The translations under genes were made by a program, and so were the position numbers. DNA of 64,000 nucleotides from Lampris incognitus (lineage: Eukaryota > Chordata > Actinopteri > Lampriformes > Lampridae): contig NC_079230.1 of assembly GCF_029633865.1 (NCBI RefSeq), positions 27,383,163 to 27,447,162 of the forward strand, written 5' to 3'. Within the stretch, counting starts at the first letter, position 1. Each line of letters starts with the position of its first letter. Below the pieces are notes generated by a model. The model ran no database searches. It was not told the DNA's origin and worked only from the letters and a program-made list of their open reading frames with translations. Below, piece after piece: positions 1 through 57,700 of this stretch.

Positions 1-195
1 AGCTGAACAGCCAATCAGAGTGATCTCTCTCACCGACGGGCTCCGCCGCCGATTCAACTTGCTGAATCATCCAAAAAGCTGCCGACAGGGGTCTGACTAG
101 TGCCAACGGTGCGGGACACGCCGTAAAAACTAGGGCCACAGACGCTCACTGACGGCCCGACATTGGCCGACAGTCTGGTGTGTCACGGCCTTAAG
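1..195. repeat. repeat-like GC-rich block, unclassified
   Basis: Unusual for an acin1 intron: GC-rich, with CCGACRG-type words recurring and an end at about 190 (cacggccttaa). It looks like the edge of a dispersed DNA element, but I cannot name it. 196-738 is plain AT-rich intron in which I see nothing. Confidence 0.25.
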
Positions 196-738
196 ACAAA
201 CTAATGAAACTGCAGAAATGTTGAACATGGGTGCTTGGAGGACAAGGAAATGGGAAAAAAATTGAAACGGCTATATGAGCAGGTTAACCACTAAGTCATC
301 AAGTTGTAAGAGAAGAGCGGCTTGGTTATATGGCTGAAACCCCTTCCATCAGTCAGTGGCTCAAACGCGTTCAAAAACAACAGATATTACAATATGTGAA
401 AGTTGGTCTTCTACAACTTGTTAAACAGATAATACAGTCCCGTACTTTTCCAAAATTTCGGTCTAAATCCCAGACATTAAAATAAATGAGAAGAATTTCT
501 CATACTTCTCCATACCTTCCAGAAATGTAAAGGAACTCTGTTTAATGAATGGCTCATTTAAATGTAAATTTAGGCCTCTCTGCATCCTCTCCCTACCGCC
601 ATTGGTAGACAGGGAGCAGATATGAGCAGAGTTTTATGTGATGAAGTAAGGTTTACTGTAGTACTGCCCCATCTACTGGCTGAGTCACACCTTGTTTCAC
701 ACAGTTGGTCTAAATCTACATTGAAACGGATTAGCTAC

Positions 739-45066
<44,328 letters not shown>

Positions 45067-45201
45067 TTTGCTTCCCTCTCGCCCGTCTAAACTCCAACTC
45101 GTCGCTACGGCGGCGCTCCGTCGGAATTCGGCAACTTCCGGAGAGAGCTCGGCGTTTCCCCGAGTCGCGCCGACATAGAGTTACCTCGCTGCTTTTTTTT
45201 T

Positions 45202-45287
45202 TTTGCTTTATTAATTTTCTTTTTAATTGCGACTATTATTATTATTATTATTATTTTGCTTTATTAATTTTCTTTTTAATTGCGATT
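45202..45287. repeat. short tandem duplication around (ATT)n
   Basis: tttgctttattaattttctt and tttttaattgcga occur twice, about 52 bases apart, separated by an ATT repeat. Lies just upstream of the acin1 CpG island. Confidence 0.85.
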
Positions 45288-45549
45288 ATTTTATTTTTTT
45301 TACAGCTTTTTCTTATTTGTTGTCGGTTTCCCTAGCGTTACTTGTGCCCCGTTTAATTGCCCTTGCTGTATCGCCTCCGTATTGACAATACTCACATTTT
45401 TACCCGTTTAATGACGTCAGATTAAGACAACTGACCGGTTCTAGTTGTTTAAAACGGCGGTTCTAGTTCTGCGTTGTAGCTCAGAATGCGAAAATTATGA
45501 CATTTGGTTGAGTGTGTGATATGGCCCTGAAAATAGCTGAGATAACGTT

Positions 45550-45975
45550 GCTCTCCCTGAGGTTCCTTCCTGTCTTTTTCACCCTGTTAGAGGGGTCGCG
45601 TGTTTCTCAACCCAGTCCTCAAGGACCCCCCCCCATCCTGCACCCCCCTATCCTGCAGATTTCCACTGTAGCCCTGCTTGTACTTACTCGACCAATCATC
45701 TCGCAGCACTTAATTATGCAAGGTGTGCAACGTCTGACAAAATTCATTGCTGATTGGTTGAATAACTACAGACAGGTACCTATTCAGGGTTGCAAAGAAA
45801 ATATGCAGGATTGGGGGGGTCCTTGAGGACTGGGTTGAGAAACACTGTTTTAGGGAGTTGTTTCTTAACTGATGCGAGGGTCTAATGACAGACAGCATGC
45901 TGTGTTGCTGTAAAGCCCCTTGAGGCCAATTCGACATTTGTGACACATGGCTGTACAAATACAATTGAATTAAGG
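45550..45975 (+). mobile_element. non-LTR element 3' end, third copy, split by a MITE
   Basis: cctgaggttccttcctgtct..ccctgttag before the MITE and ttttagggagttgtttctta..ctgtacaaatacaattgaat after it match the tail at 21249-21417. Confidence 0.6.
45599..45847. mobile_element. hAT-like palindromic MITE
   Basis: Long inverted repeats gtgtttctcaacccagtcct/caaggaccccccc and ggggggtccttgag/gactgggttgagaaacac. About 249 bp, noncoding. Target duplication not clear. 45976-47099 contains nothing else recognised. Confidence 0.75.
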
Positions 45976-47113
45976 CCAACATTAATGTTATGGGGATATG
46001 AATATACTTCTTTTTTTTAAGATCAATAAAAAGGCGAGTAGCTGCAGCTGCGTGACTTTGTTTTTCCAAAGGCATACACTGAAAGGAATGATCAACAAAC
46101 ATTATTTTTCATTGAAAAATGTATTTATGTATCAAGGGAAATACAGACATCAAATGTAGTGTTCAACTTCCATAATTTACGAAACACAAGGGCGAAGATG
46201 TTGGAGGAGAAAAGTTAAAGCTCAACACCCGAACTCACCCAACAGGGCTAACAGATTCAAATGTGTTTACGTAGTGTAAAAAACATTCTTGTAAAAAAGA
46301 AAAAAGAAACTCACAACCATAGCTTAATCAAACTGCAAACAACTTTTCCCAGAAACACAACTGTTTGATTTGATTCACTGAGTGAAATTGTCCCTGGTTA
46401 AATATGTGCATATATGTAATTAGAGCAAATTAAAGCCATGCAAATCGGAAAGCAAAGAAATCTGAGGATGAATATATAATGGTTACTTGTGAATGAGGCT
46501 TAATTCGATATCTTATGCCTATTTTTGCAGGCAGGCATGACGTAATACTGTAACTCTCCACGTGGTGGCGCTCCCAGGCTAAACAATTAACTTGGTAGGC
46601 TTTTATGGGCCACGTTCAGCGGCATGAAACGTTGCCTGCCATTTAGCATATAAAAGTATGTGGCACAGATAAGCTGTCCCTCTAGAATGACACCGGGACT
46701 GACAACATCTGCTCTACTTCTATTTTAAATGCTCCAAACATTTGGCCCACTCAACATGGTCCTGCACTATTTTTGGCACTGGTGCATATGAAGTCTGATG
46801 ACTAGTGAGATAAATGTAAAGGAAACATGGAGCAAAAGAGTAGAAAACATGTACTGGAGATAAACGAACACTTTCAACTTAATGCGGGTGATGTAACACT
46901 TCAGGCACCACTGAAATTGGACCGACTTGGCGAAGAAAATAGTTTGTGTCTGGGTGTATTTTAGAGCACTGCATAAAATGCCTCCGATATGTTTCAAGGC
47001 AGCCGCGGGCTGCATACCATTTACATGTTCCCACCATGTGCCCTTGGTCACAAACTTTCACTGCTAGGGTAGAAAAACTGAAACACGGAACAGCTATCAG
47101 AGTGTGTGAAGGC

Positions 47114-47565
47114 AGGGTGTCCGGGTAGGGTAGAGGTCTATTCCGTTGCCTTCCAACACGGGGATCGCCAGTTCGAATCCCCGTGTTACCTCCGCCTTGG
47201 TCAGGCGTCCCTACAGACACAATTGGCCGTGTCTGTGGGTGAGAAGCCGGATTTGGGTATGTGTCCTGGCCAGTCCACTAGCGCCTCATCTGGTCGGTCG
47301 GGGCGTCTTGTTGGGGGGGGGACTGGGGGGGAATAGCGTGATCCTCCCATGTGCTCTGTCCCCCTAGCAAAACTCCTTACTGTCAGGTGAAAAGAAGCGG
47401 CTGGCGACTCCACATGTATGGGAGGAGGCATGTGGTAGTCTGCAGCCCTCCCCGGATCGGCAGAGGGGGTGGAGCAGCAACCAGGATGACTCGGAAGAGT
47501 GGGGTAATTGACCAGATACAATTGGGGGGAAAAAGGGGGAGTAAACCCCCCCCCCCAAAAAAAGG
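47114..47565 (+). mobile_element. SINE family A copy 5
   Basis: 452 bp, tRNA-like head first (gtagaggtctattccgttgc, gttcgaatccccgtgttacc), tail ggggggaaaaagggggag plus C/A runs. Perfect 14-bp duplication gagtgtgtgaaggc (47100-47113, 47566-47579). 47580-48566 is intergenic or efs 3' UTR with nothing else seen. Confidence 0.9.
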
Positions 47566-48566
47566 GAGTGTGTGAAGGCTAAACGCTTTAGTGTCTTTTA
47601 CGGAAAAGGGAGTGGAGAAAGCAGAGGAGGGAAATGTGGGCATGTAAACCACAACAACAGGTGAAGACAAGTAAACCTGGCGGACAGGTTTCTACTCCAC
47701 TGTCGCCACACGACCGTGGGAAAGAACAGGATCAAACCCTTTCTCGCTTCATTATGCATCTCTTCTCAGAGGCACGCCTCCCCCTTCATAGTGTTTTCCA
47801 CATGTGTAAGTCTGAAAGCTGAACGGCAGGGGGAACGGAGATGCTTGAAGCCATTATCACTTGGGTGGCTGTGGAATAAGAGAACGGACAGTTCGCTTGC
47901 CAAGAGAGAGGAACGGTACATCATAACACCAAAACGACCCCTGGAGAATCTAAAAAGGTGGAAACTGGGCAAACATCCCGCTCCACATATTCTGTTTCTT
48001 CAATATAAAGCCCAGTACACTGCACCAACAATGACTTCAGATTGACCGGCACATCAAAGCACTCCTTTTAGAAATCCCAGCAACAAGCGGGCCGATACCA
48101 GGATGTACCGCCTGCTTTTATGCTATTTCTGATGAGGGACAGGGGGGTTGAATAAATAGAGACAGGAAGGAAAAATGGCTATCATACGAGGAAAGAATAT
48201 GGCAAAAGATAACAAAGCAAGGCTCCCAAAATAAGTGGCCCAACATGGACAGGCTATTTCCAACATCATCAATAAGTTATTAACACGTAAAACGACAGAT
48301 GTGCTTCGCGCCACAGCACAGCGCTCAGTACAAAAACAAAAAAGCAAAACCGACACTAAAGAGACGGCAGAATTATAACACCCAAACTCCAACTTGATGT
48401 CAAACGTCAGCTCAGCTAAGGGCTTCCTCGGCGAGTTTCACTTGGCTCGTATTGAATCCCACTGATCTGAAAGGTTACGAAGTGGCGTGACAACAAATAA
48501 GGCATTTCAAGGGAGAGGGAAAGCACGTGTAGTGGGGACAAAGTTTCACGAGAGTGGTTTTAAATA

Positions 48567-48749
48567 TCAAGATATTTCTGCCAGCCGCTGAAGCAGACCG
48601 GAGAACCCAGCGGCCTGCTGGGAGAGCTCAGCCACGCGGTCCACCATTTCCTGGGTGGCTGAGACTGACGGGTAGTTCTGTGCGGCCCCCTTCGTCGCCA
48701 CGACAACCGCCTTCAAGGCCTGGCACAGTCGCCCCCCGGAGGTTGTGAC
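48567..48749 (-). CDS. efs: efs exon 7: end of C-terminal domain and stop
   Basis: 60 codons plus TGA (48567-48569), VTTSGGRLCQALKAVVVATK to LLQRLAEIS. ATQEMVxRVxELS is the conserved end of the Cas-family C-terminal bundle. No obvious polyadenylation signal was found within the next few hundred bases. Confidence 0.92.
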   Translation of the reverse strand, partial: VTTSGGRLCQALKAVVVATKGAAQNYPSVSATQEMVDRVAELSQQAAGFSGLLQRLAEIS

Positions 48750-51700
48750 CTGAGGAGATTAAAACGAAACGACATTAAAGCTACAATTCTCAGGGTTCTT
48801 TTTTAACGTACTGACGACCCGTGATGATGTGAGGTAAGTTCTGCTACATCTACACCAAACGGCTGGGGGGGCTGAGCCTGAACATTAGCTGTTAAAGGGA
48901 TCATTTGGATCTATTGACATAGGCCATGGGGTGGTATGAGTTACTCATTTGTAGTGTTATCGATGTAAGTACGCCAGCGGTTCACATTTCTCAGGTTACC
49001 TACCGATTGTAGCGCGTTCTTTATGAAACAACTGATAGGCGGTGTGATAGGCACTGCGAACAACCTGTAGTAAAACATTGGCGCTCAACAACAAAAAGTA
49101 GTTCCAAGATATACAGTGGTCTACAAAAAAAGCTGTTGTATCGGGTTGTAGATGGTTAGCAAATTTTTTTTTTCCCCATGTGTTTATTTCGGCTCAATGT
49201 GTTTCTATTAGCGGTCCCGGTTTGCTGCAGTTCATTTTTGTGCCACTCACTTGGACTAGAAGCTAGAGCTCTCATTATGGGAGTCGCCAACAAAGGTAAC
49301 GTTTGGACATATTTGTAATTCTGCCCATCTGTAGTATTTACCATGGACAGACGTGATTCTTACTGGGCCTGGTGGAAGATGCTCTTCAATATAAGAAGGC
49401 TAAGCAATATATTTCGAAACCCAAATGATGTCATTAAAGAATGCACTTCTCTCGCTAACCTTGGCCCGGAGGTCGGGAGAGGTCAGGAGGCGGGAGAGCG
49501 TGTCCCCAATAAACACCAGTTTGTGGGCGGTCACGATGAGACTCTTCCCCCTGGCGACAAAGACGCGGGGCGGCTGGTTCCCCTGCACGCTGCTGAAGAG
49601 CACGTCGATGGAGTCCGCCAGGCAGGAGAGGTGGGCCAGGCTCTGAGAGGAGTAGAAGGACAGCAGCTCCGAGTCCTCCAGGGAGAGGGAGACCGGCAGG
49701 GGAGGCGAAGGGGTTAGCTGGCGGGAAGACAACAAAGATAGTCAAGTTTAGTTGGTTTCAGGGAGGGTTCGGATAGCGCCTCACGCTTGGATAAAAAATA
49801 CACATAAATGGCGGACAGGCAACTTTAAGGCAAAACAGAGACTGATAGTTATGTGGTATATTTCTCCCAAGTTCGGAGAGCCATTTCGCCCCTCTTCCGG
49901 TTAATTCCCAGTGAGCTCTTGATGGCGAAATGCCATTCACCATTGTACAAGAAAGGAGAAGGTGAGCAGAGAGGGTGGATTAACGTTTATTAGATTTGTC
50001 ATGAAGACATTTCATTCTTTCTCCGCTGTTGTCTCTTTCATTCAGACAGGCAAAAACACATGACTAACGTCCGGTTATTTACAGGACATTTATATATATC
50101 CTGCTGTCACCTATGTTGTCTTCTCATTCATGAAGGCAATACACACAACTGATGACAGGAAATGTATATATATCCTGCTGTTATCCACGTTAAAGCTCAC
50201 AAGGACCGGAGTGGTATATTTTATGATAATAAAATTTGAATTACCGTTATAAAGAAGGATTACTACACCTAGATAACATGTAAGTGTACTATTGCAGGGG
50301 ATTACTAAGGTCCTCAACCTCAAATACTACACTGAGATCATAGTGATTGTATTTGTTTTCTTCCTCCAAAATCCTGATAAGAATTGGCTCTGGGTCTCGA
50401 TAAGGGCCAGATTCGATAGGCAGGATTGAAATCAATAAAATCCAAATGACACACAACCTACATATAAATAAAATGAGGACAACCGTCAATCGATGGCCCG
50501 CCTGGGGCCTGCATTGAGAGATTCACAGACAACCTCTTGTTTAGTGCAACGTGTCGCCCAGGACCACAGAAAGGAACAGAACATTGAATGATGCGACACG
50601 TGACCTCATCCTCAAGCAACACGAGGAGAGAGCACACGGACAACTCGTATGCAAATTTGACCAATTCTTTTGCAATTAGTACGGTGTCGGATGTCGTTTG
50701 TGTTCAACATTTCCGTTTGCCTTGATACTGTTCTCTACTTTCCAAAGATATCCGTGCCCGTTAGGACAGAAAAACGGATTTTTAAAAAAAGAAGAGAAGA
50801 TTGTTAAAATACAAGAACTAATGGGATTTAGATCTGGAGCAGATCACATGATTTGAGATAAGCATGATGTGAAGACAGACAGGTTTAGACCAGATCAGGA
50901 GCCAAAGAGCGTACTCGCCGTCAACACAACGGCTAGGCTGGATTAAATGACTCACGCTGCCTATTGGTGGTAAACAACTCGCATGCACACACACAGAGCG
51001 AATCAATGACCTATCTGTGCAGACATGCTGTGTGTGTGTTTGTGTATTGTAAAAATGTGTGACTGTGTGTCCTGTAGGAGCAAAGGCTTGTGTGTGGGGG
51101 GATGAAGAAGAAGGAGGCGGGGAAGAAGAGGACCCACAGAACAAGACTTACCCGTGGCTCCGCGGTGATTGTTAGGGTTTGTCCGTTCTCCACCGGCGCC
51201 TCAGATGGAGGCTCTGGTTTGCCCTAGTGAGGGCAGGAGGGAGGACTTAGGTTATTGACAGGGCCACAAAACCAGATTTGATGCACAGACACAAAGACAC
51301 AGAGGGGATAAAAAAACAAAAAAAGAAAGACTTGTATGGACCGTGACAGCAGACATGGGATTCAAATGTGACTGAGACAAAATAAATGCATGAAACAACT
51401 AGGAATTGTGGGTTCAAAAGTTGCTTGTTAAAAACAAAAACACTAGACTCCTGACAGGGAAAAAAAAAAATCACTGACAGCCATAGTCATTAGTATAATA
51501 TATGCACAGGTAGCTAGTCTGCATGAACACCTAGTGACTAAAATAAGACTGGTGCTGGGATAAATGAAAAAATATGAATACCACAATAATCATTGAGAAT
51601 TTAACACAATACCGAGAAATCACATTTGCTGGCATATGAAAAAAAATACTACGTTTAAGAATCCAACTGATGTTCATCACGTTGAATTGTTCGACATTGT

Positions 51701-54700
51701 AAAGTATAACTCTTCTTTTGGCTCATTCCCTGTCTCAGGGGTCACCACAGCGGATTTTACAGTTTCCATTGGTACCCAGTGAGGGCACAGCACACCAGTG
51801 GTGGCCATTGTTAACCCGGGCCTTGACCGATCCGGTATGGTCTTGTCAATCTGCATACTGATTTAGCTAAATTTTACATTGGGTGCCCTTCCTGACACAA
51901 CCACTAACCCTATGGGTGGGGGCACAGGTGAAGCACTGGATGTATTCATGGACTTGTGCCCATGCCTGTCACATCTGCATGCCTGTAATGTCAAGTATAA
52001 TAGCAAACTGAAACTAGTTTTCAAACAAAACTCCCTCAAATATTTCAGAGCTAATTTTCTGGGAAAATTTAAGTAAAATATTCTCGTTATCAATAACACA
52101 AAAAAAAAAGTGTGTTGTAATATGACATTATCCAAATGTCATTCTGACACAAAACCACTGAAAGACGATAAAGGATAATATTGAGTTATTGCCAAGCCCT
52201 GACACAGACTGACCTGCAGCTTGACATAGCCGACGCTGTCTCCTGCAGGTAGAGGAGCTGGGGTTGGGGTCAGGCCAATACCTGCGTACTCATTACTGGG
52301 GTCATCTTCTCCCTCACTGGGGCCCACGGTGATGGTCACAGAGGAAGCGGCGGGGACTAAGGGAAATGTCGGCTGGGGGGTAGGGGGCAAGGGCCTCTCT
52401 TGGATCCAGCTGCCTTTGCGTGAACCCATTCCACCAGCGGGTGCCTTTCCATCAGTCACCGGGAGTGCCGGGAGAGGTCTGCGGGACAGGGACTCCTGGG
52501 AAGGTAGGCGAGGACGCCCCTGGGCCTGCAAGAGGAGGGTGCTTTCCTCTAGCGCCCGCTGGACCAATGACAGGAGGCCGTCAGTGGGTGGGGCATTGCC
52601 AATTGCTGACAATGCTGGAAGTAGGTCTGAGAGGTGAGCCCAGGCCTGCTGAAGAGGTGGAGGAGGATCACCGGAATGGCTGGCTTTCCAAACAGACAGA
52701 ATTTCAGCCAACGAGGTGGCCAGATCCCGTGACGACAATGCAGAGGCGGAGCAGGAGGCCATGCTTAGCACTGATTGGACGAGGCCGGACAGTGAGGCTC
52801 TCCATTGGACATCTCCGGAGCCGTTACTGGAGACAGACAGGCGACGAGTGGAGGTGGAAGAAGATGAGGAGGAGTGAGGCAGGACGTCAGCGGTGAGAGC
52901 AGGCATGTCGTAGACACCAAAGTCAGGCTCACAGCATTCTCCTCGGTGGTCCACACTGCCGGCTGGTTTCTCTGGGCCGGGGACAGAATAGACCTGGCCC
53001 ACCTTGGTGCCATCATCCCCAAGGAGGCTGGTCATGGACTCCCCTGGGCCAAGCGGCAAGCCAGGGAGAGTAGGTACACTGTAGACGTCATCATCGGCTT
53101 CATCGGCCGCGGACACCGAGCCATTGTGATTAAGATCTGATGTCGACATGTTGAGAGTGATGGTTGGGACATCATACACCTGCAGGAGAGAGGAAATGAC
53201 ACTCAGAAAGAGAGTGGCTTGTAGGAATACGGGATAAAGCTTTGCCCTGCCTGTATCGACACAGTGATAAGCCAACACAGAGTATGTTTTTCTAAAGGCA
53301 CAAAAATGATCACCACAGAACAGCACCAGCTTTCTGTGGCAGGGATGAAACAATAACCCACTTTAAATGGATTCCCTATTTGAATTTAACCAACAGCGGT
53401 GGAGGAATACAACGAGCCTTAATGGAATTAAGCTCTTAGACTTGAAGATGGGCGCTGGCGCCATCCGTTCATAAATACATACATACACCTATATATAGCG
53501 GACACACAGAAGAGGAACGGCTCTCCCTCTCCCCATAACACACAAGTCGATGAAAGAACATTATGGCCAAAGAGTCGACGACTTCTCCTGACATACAGGG
53601 AGACGAGCTGGATTAAAAATGGCACGGCCTTGGCATGGCCATGACACATGGGTGTGCTCGGCAGAAAATAGCAGCAGGCGGAGCAGGAGCTTTCTAACTG
53701 GACGGACAGGCTTCCCCTGCAGAAAGAGACAGGTGTGGCCGTGCCTCACAGAGGGGGAGGGAAGATGGGCTAATGGTGGAATGTATGAAAAAATGGCGAT
53801 GGGACATTTGATAGCCATCTCTTGTCAGTGTTCTCCTTAACTTGTACAGGCTTGAGTTCAATGTTCCGGTTTGCCACCATTCCTAAGCTAACTGTTTGGG
53901 AAAAGACTACCACAGCCAATCCATAGTGACATGACTACAACGGTAGTAGATGCTGTTCTAGATCCTTCCTAATCATCTATTACTAAGAACGTAGCCTTGG
54001 TAAAACCCTAATCAGGGTTCCCACTCTTAAGCAATTCATTTTCCAGGACTTCCAAGGCCATTTTCCATGACTTTTGCCTGGATACATACATGATAGCCAT
54101 TGCTGACAGATGGTCATATTATTCAGTATTACCCACTGGTGGAAGTCTCAACAGTTTCTAAATGGACTGTGTGGTTTTAGCTGCTCACCGAACATACCGC
54201 CAAAACTTCACACCCTGATGTGACGCGTCAGATAAAAATATGGATAAAATGTGATCTAGCTGAGGATTACGCAAAAAAAAAAATGTGACCACCTCGGTGA
54301 GTAAAAATACAATTTCATATCCTACCTTTACAATTTTCCATGACCTCAAAAATATGTCCAGCACATTTGACAAACTTCTCTAAACATTTCTAAGTTTTCC
54401 AGGATGCGTGGGGATCCTGTTGATGTGGACCGGGTGGTGACCAGGGCGTGCACATATATATGTGATGCTGGGAGCGTACAGACTGCGAACGGCGTTGTCC
54501 TTACCTCCGATTCGGGGTCAGCCTGCGGAGGGACGGTGCGGGGGGTGTCATAGATGCTGTCGTCTTCGCCAGGGGCAGATGTGGCTGGGCGCTGCCACCT
54601 GCCACTAGGAGGGGTGTCGTACACCTGCCAGGACGAGGACATGGAACATAAGATAACAAACTCAAAACCAAGTGCTGGCAATGCTGTTTGACATAATGGG

Positions 54701-57700
54701 GAGATGGGGGCGGGGGGGGTCACAGGGTCTTCCTTCAGGTTTCTTGTCAAATGAAATATGGTACGACTGTGATCTCAAAATCTCATTTAAGACTAGCAGA
54801 ATGAAGGACTGAATGAAAATGCAGGGGTTGTTTTTTTTTTACCACATGCATCATCTATTGGAAACCAGTACGCAGTTCTGTACTGAAGCCTATTCCGCGC
54901 TACTCCTCACAATGAAAATAAGGCTCGCTATATTCGAGGTCAGAGGTCCTCTAGGGTTATCTTGCCTCTTATTTTGTTGATAAATCGCTATCGCGCACGA
55001 GCAACAGCATTTAGTGTTTGTGGGTTTTTTTAATTTGCTCAGCAGAGAAAAAAGTTAAATATTTTTACTTTTATAAGAAAAGAAAAAAACCCCGCATCGG
55101 AAGCAGGTTTTCGATATCAATAACAACACATGCCATAACCGCCACTTTTTAAGTATCGACTTAGCGCCACGAGCGGAAAATGAGATGCCAGGTGGACACA
55201 AAACCAACAGTAGAGTCGACTCCAGCTGCGGAGAATTACCCTGGTACTGGTCTGAACGGTGAACTGAAGTTGAGGTCTTATGGTCTCTGGACATCTAAGG
55301 CCTTCAAACACCACACCAAAGAGCACTTTTAGGGAAAATACTGATTTTCCTTCTAAAAAAAGGTAGCCGCCATTTGAAAAAAAAAGAAGAAGAAGCTACG
55401 CCCACTCATACAAGATGAATGCTGACATTACGGAAAAGTGGTTAACTATTTATAGAGGCCTTTAACTACCACACGCTGAAATGTTGTGGGGTATGGAAAA
55501 TTTTCATTTTTTTTTTCAAATGATAGAAATGACAGTCGCGCAACATGTAAACCCTCAAATAATTTCAGAAGTGGTTTTACACGGACAAAACACGGGTTCC
55601 GCTTGGCGAAAGACACCTGGCAAAAAAAATTTAAGTATCCCTTCTGGACAAAAAGGGTGTGGGCTCATGACATGCAACGTGGCTTGGAAGGACAACCGCT
55701 ATCATTACATTTAATAATACACATGCCACACACATACGTGACTCCAATTGGACCATGCACGACACGAACCAACCACTCCTCACCTGTTCGTCCACAGGAT
55801 CCTCATAATCTGGGTTTTCTCCCTTTTTGTTCGACACGTCGTTCTTTGCATCCACGCTGTCGGTCACCTGCTCCTTTTTCGCCTGAGGAGCTTCCCGCTG
55901 CCTGCCCGTCTCCTGTGGCAGGTTTGTGGCCGTCGGCTGAGTTGAGGCCGTCTGCGGTCCGTCTTTCCTTGTGACGCCTCTTACTGGAGGTGCTGGTGGA
56001 GGGGGTTTGCGGGCAAAGTTCGGGGACCCCGGAAGCCTAACTTGCCCTGCTCTGACCAACAATGGCGACCCACGGTGACATGCTGGGCCGGGCTTGCCCC
56101 GCGCAATAGCCACGTTTGGGGGAACACCTTTGAGCTGAGGCCTGGGGGATGCCTGGGCAGGGGACGATGGCTGTTGGTGTGCCAGCAAAGGCGATGTCGT
56201 GACTTGAGTCCTGTGTAGGTTGGTTGCCACAGATGTCGGGGTCTGATAAACTCCTGGCATCTCCTGGCCTGGTTTAGGCTTGGGAGTTAGAGGGGTCCCG
56301 TTGACCACGGAGGGCCCGCTGGAGCAGATAGAGACCACCTGGGCAGCAACGACTCCTCCTGTCGGGGTTTGATAAACATCCTCACCGGCCAGCGGTGTGC
56401 CCCTGGGAACCAGGTAACAGTTGTCTGAAATTCCGGCCACCACGGTTTCACGGGGGATAAGGTAGGTGGTATCTTCTGGGTCCTCAGCGGCCCGGGGCAC
56501 TCCGCTGGGGGCTAGGTACACAGTATCTGTGGCCAAAAGAGCTCCTGGCTGCCTGGGGTGCTGGCCAACTGAAGGCATGGGAGTTGTGGGAGTCTGATAG
56601 AGGGTCCCTGTGTCCGAGCCTCGTCCTCTGAGCGAGGGGGAGCGTGGGCGTCCTGTCGCTCCTACGTCCCAGTCGGGTCGAGGCCGGGTGCCAGAGCTGG
56701 AGTGGGAGCGCGGCCGGCCAGCCTCTCCTCTACGGAGCTCCCCGGGCCTCGGTGCTGGCCCCGGACTCTGGTAGAGCCCTTCTGCTGTGCCGCCCGGGGA
56801 GCGGTACACTCCGTCTATTTCCTCTGCGCTGGTGCTGACTGCTGTGCGGGCCAGTGGAGATCCAGGGGACAAGTAGACCGAGTCCTCGCTGGGCCCCCGG
56901 CGGAGCTCAGGGCCTGGAGGAGGGGCGGTGTTAAGAAGGCGGAGGCGATTGGCGGGGGCAATGCCCTGTCTGCCATGCAGGGAGCACAGCCACCAGCCCG
57001 GACTGCCGCTCTGCTCCTTTTCTAAGACCATGAGGATGTCGCCCTTCCGGAAGGCCAGCTCCTCCGGGCTCTCCGCCGTGTTGTCAAACAGCGCCTTGGC
57101 TAGTACCGTCTAAACAGGAGAGAGGGAAACAACAGTAGAACTTGAAGAGGTAAATAAAATGGGAAATGGACTGCATTTATATAGTGCTTTTCTAGCCTAC
57201 CCACCACTCAAAGCACTTTACACTGTGTGCCTCACATTCACACACACATTCACACACTGATGGCAGAGGCTGCCACGTAACGTGCCAACCTGCTCATCAG
57301 GAGCAGTTAAGGGTTCAGTGTCTTGCTCAAGGACACTTCAACACGCTCCGCAGGAGCCGGGGATTGAACCAGCGACCTTCAGATTACTAGACAACCCACT
57401 CGACCTCCTGAGCCACGCCACCCCTAAGGTACAATGAAATCTTGACGACAAACTGATTTCAATTAACATATTTGCACATAACAGGAATTGGACTTTGTGA
57501 TTTGCTTACATAGCACACAGATAAGACACAACACAAGGAATAGCCCAGCCATGTGAACACACACACACACACACACACACACTAAATGCCCAATGCCCAT
57601 AAGAAGAAGAAAAAAAAATCAGTGCTCAATGGATGGCCTAAATTCACACAAGATCTTGTTGCCCATCTGCAAACCACAAACAAACAAGTACATTGACATG

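Noticed and set aside
55631-57031. BCAR1/p130Cas as the name of the Cas-family gene
   Set aside because: SH3 and length would allow it, but the C-terminal sequence and ACIN1/DHRS4 neighbourhood favour efs; kept as the alternative.
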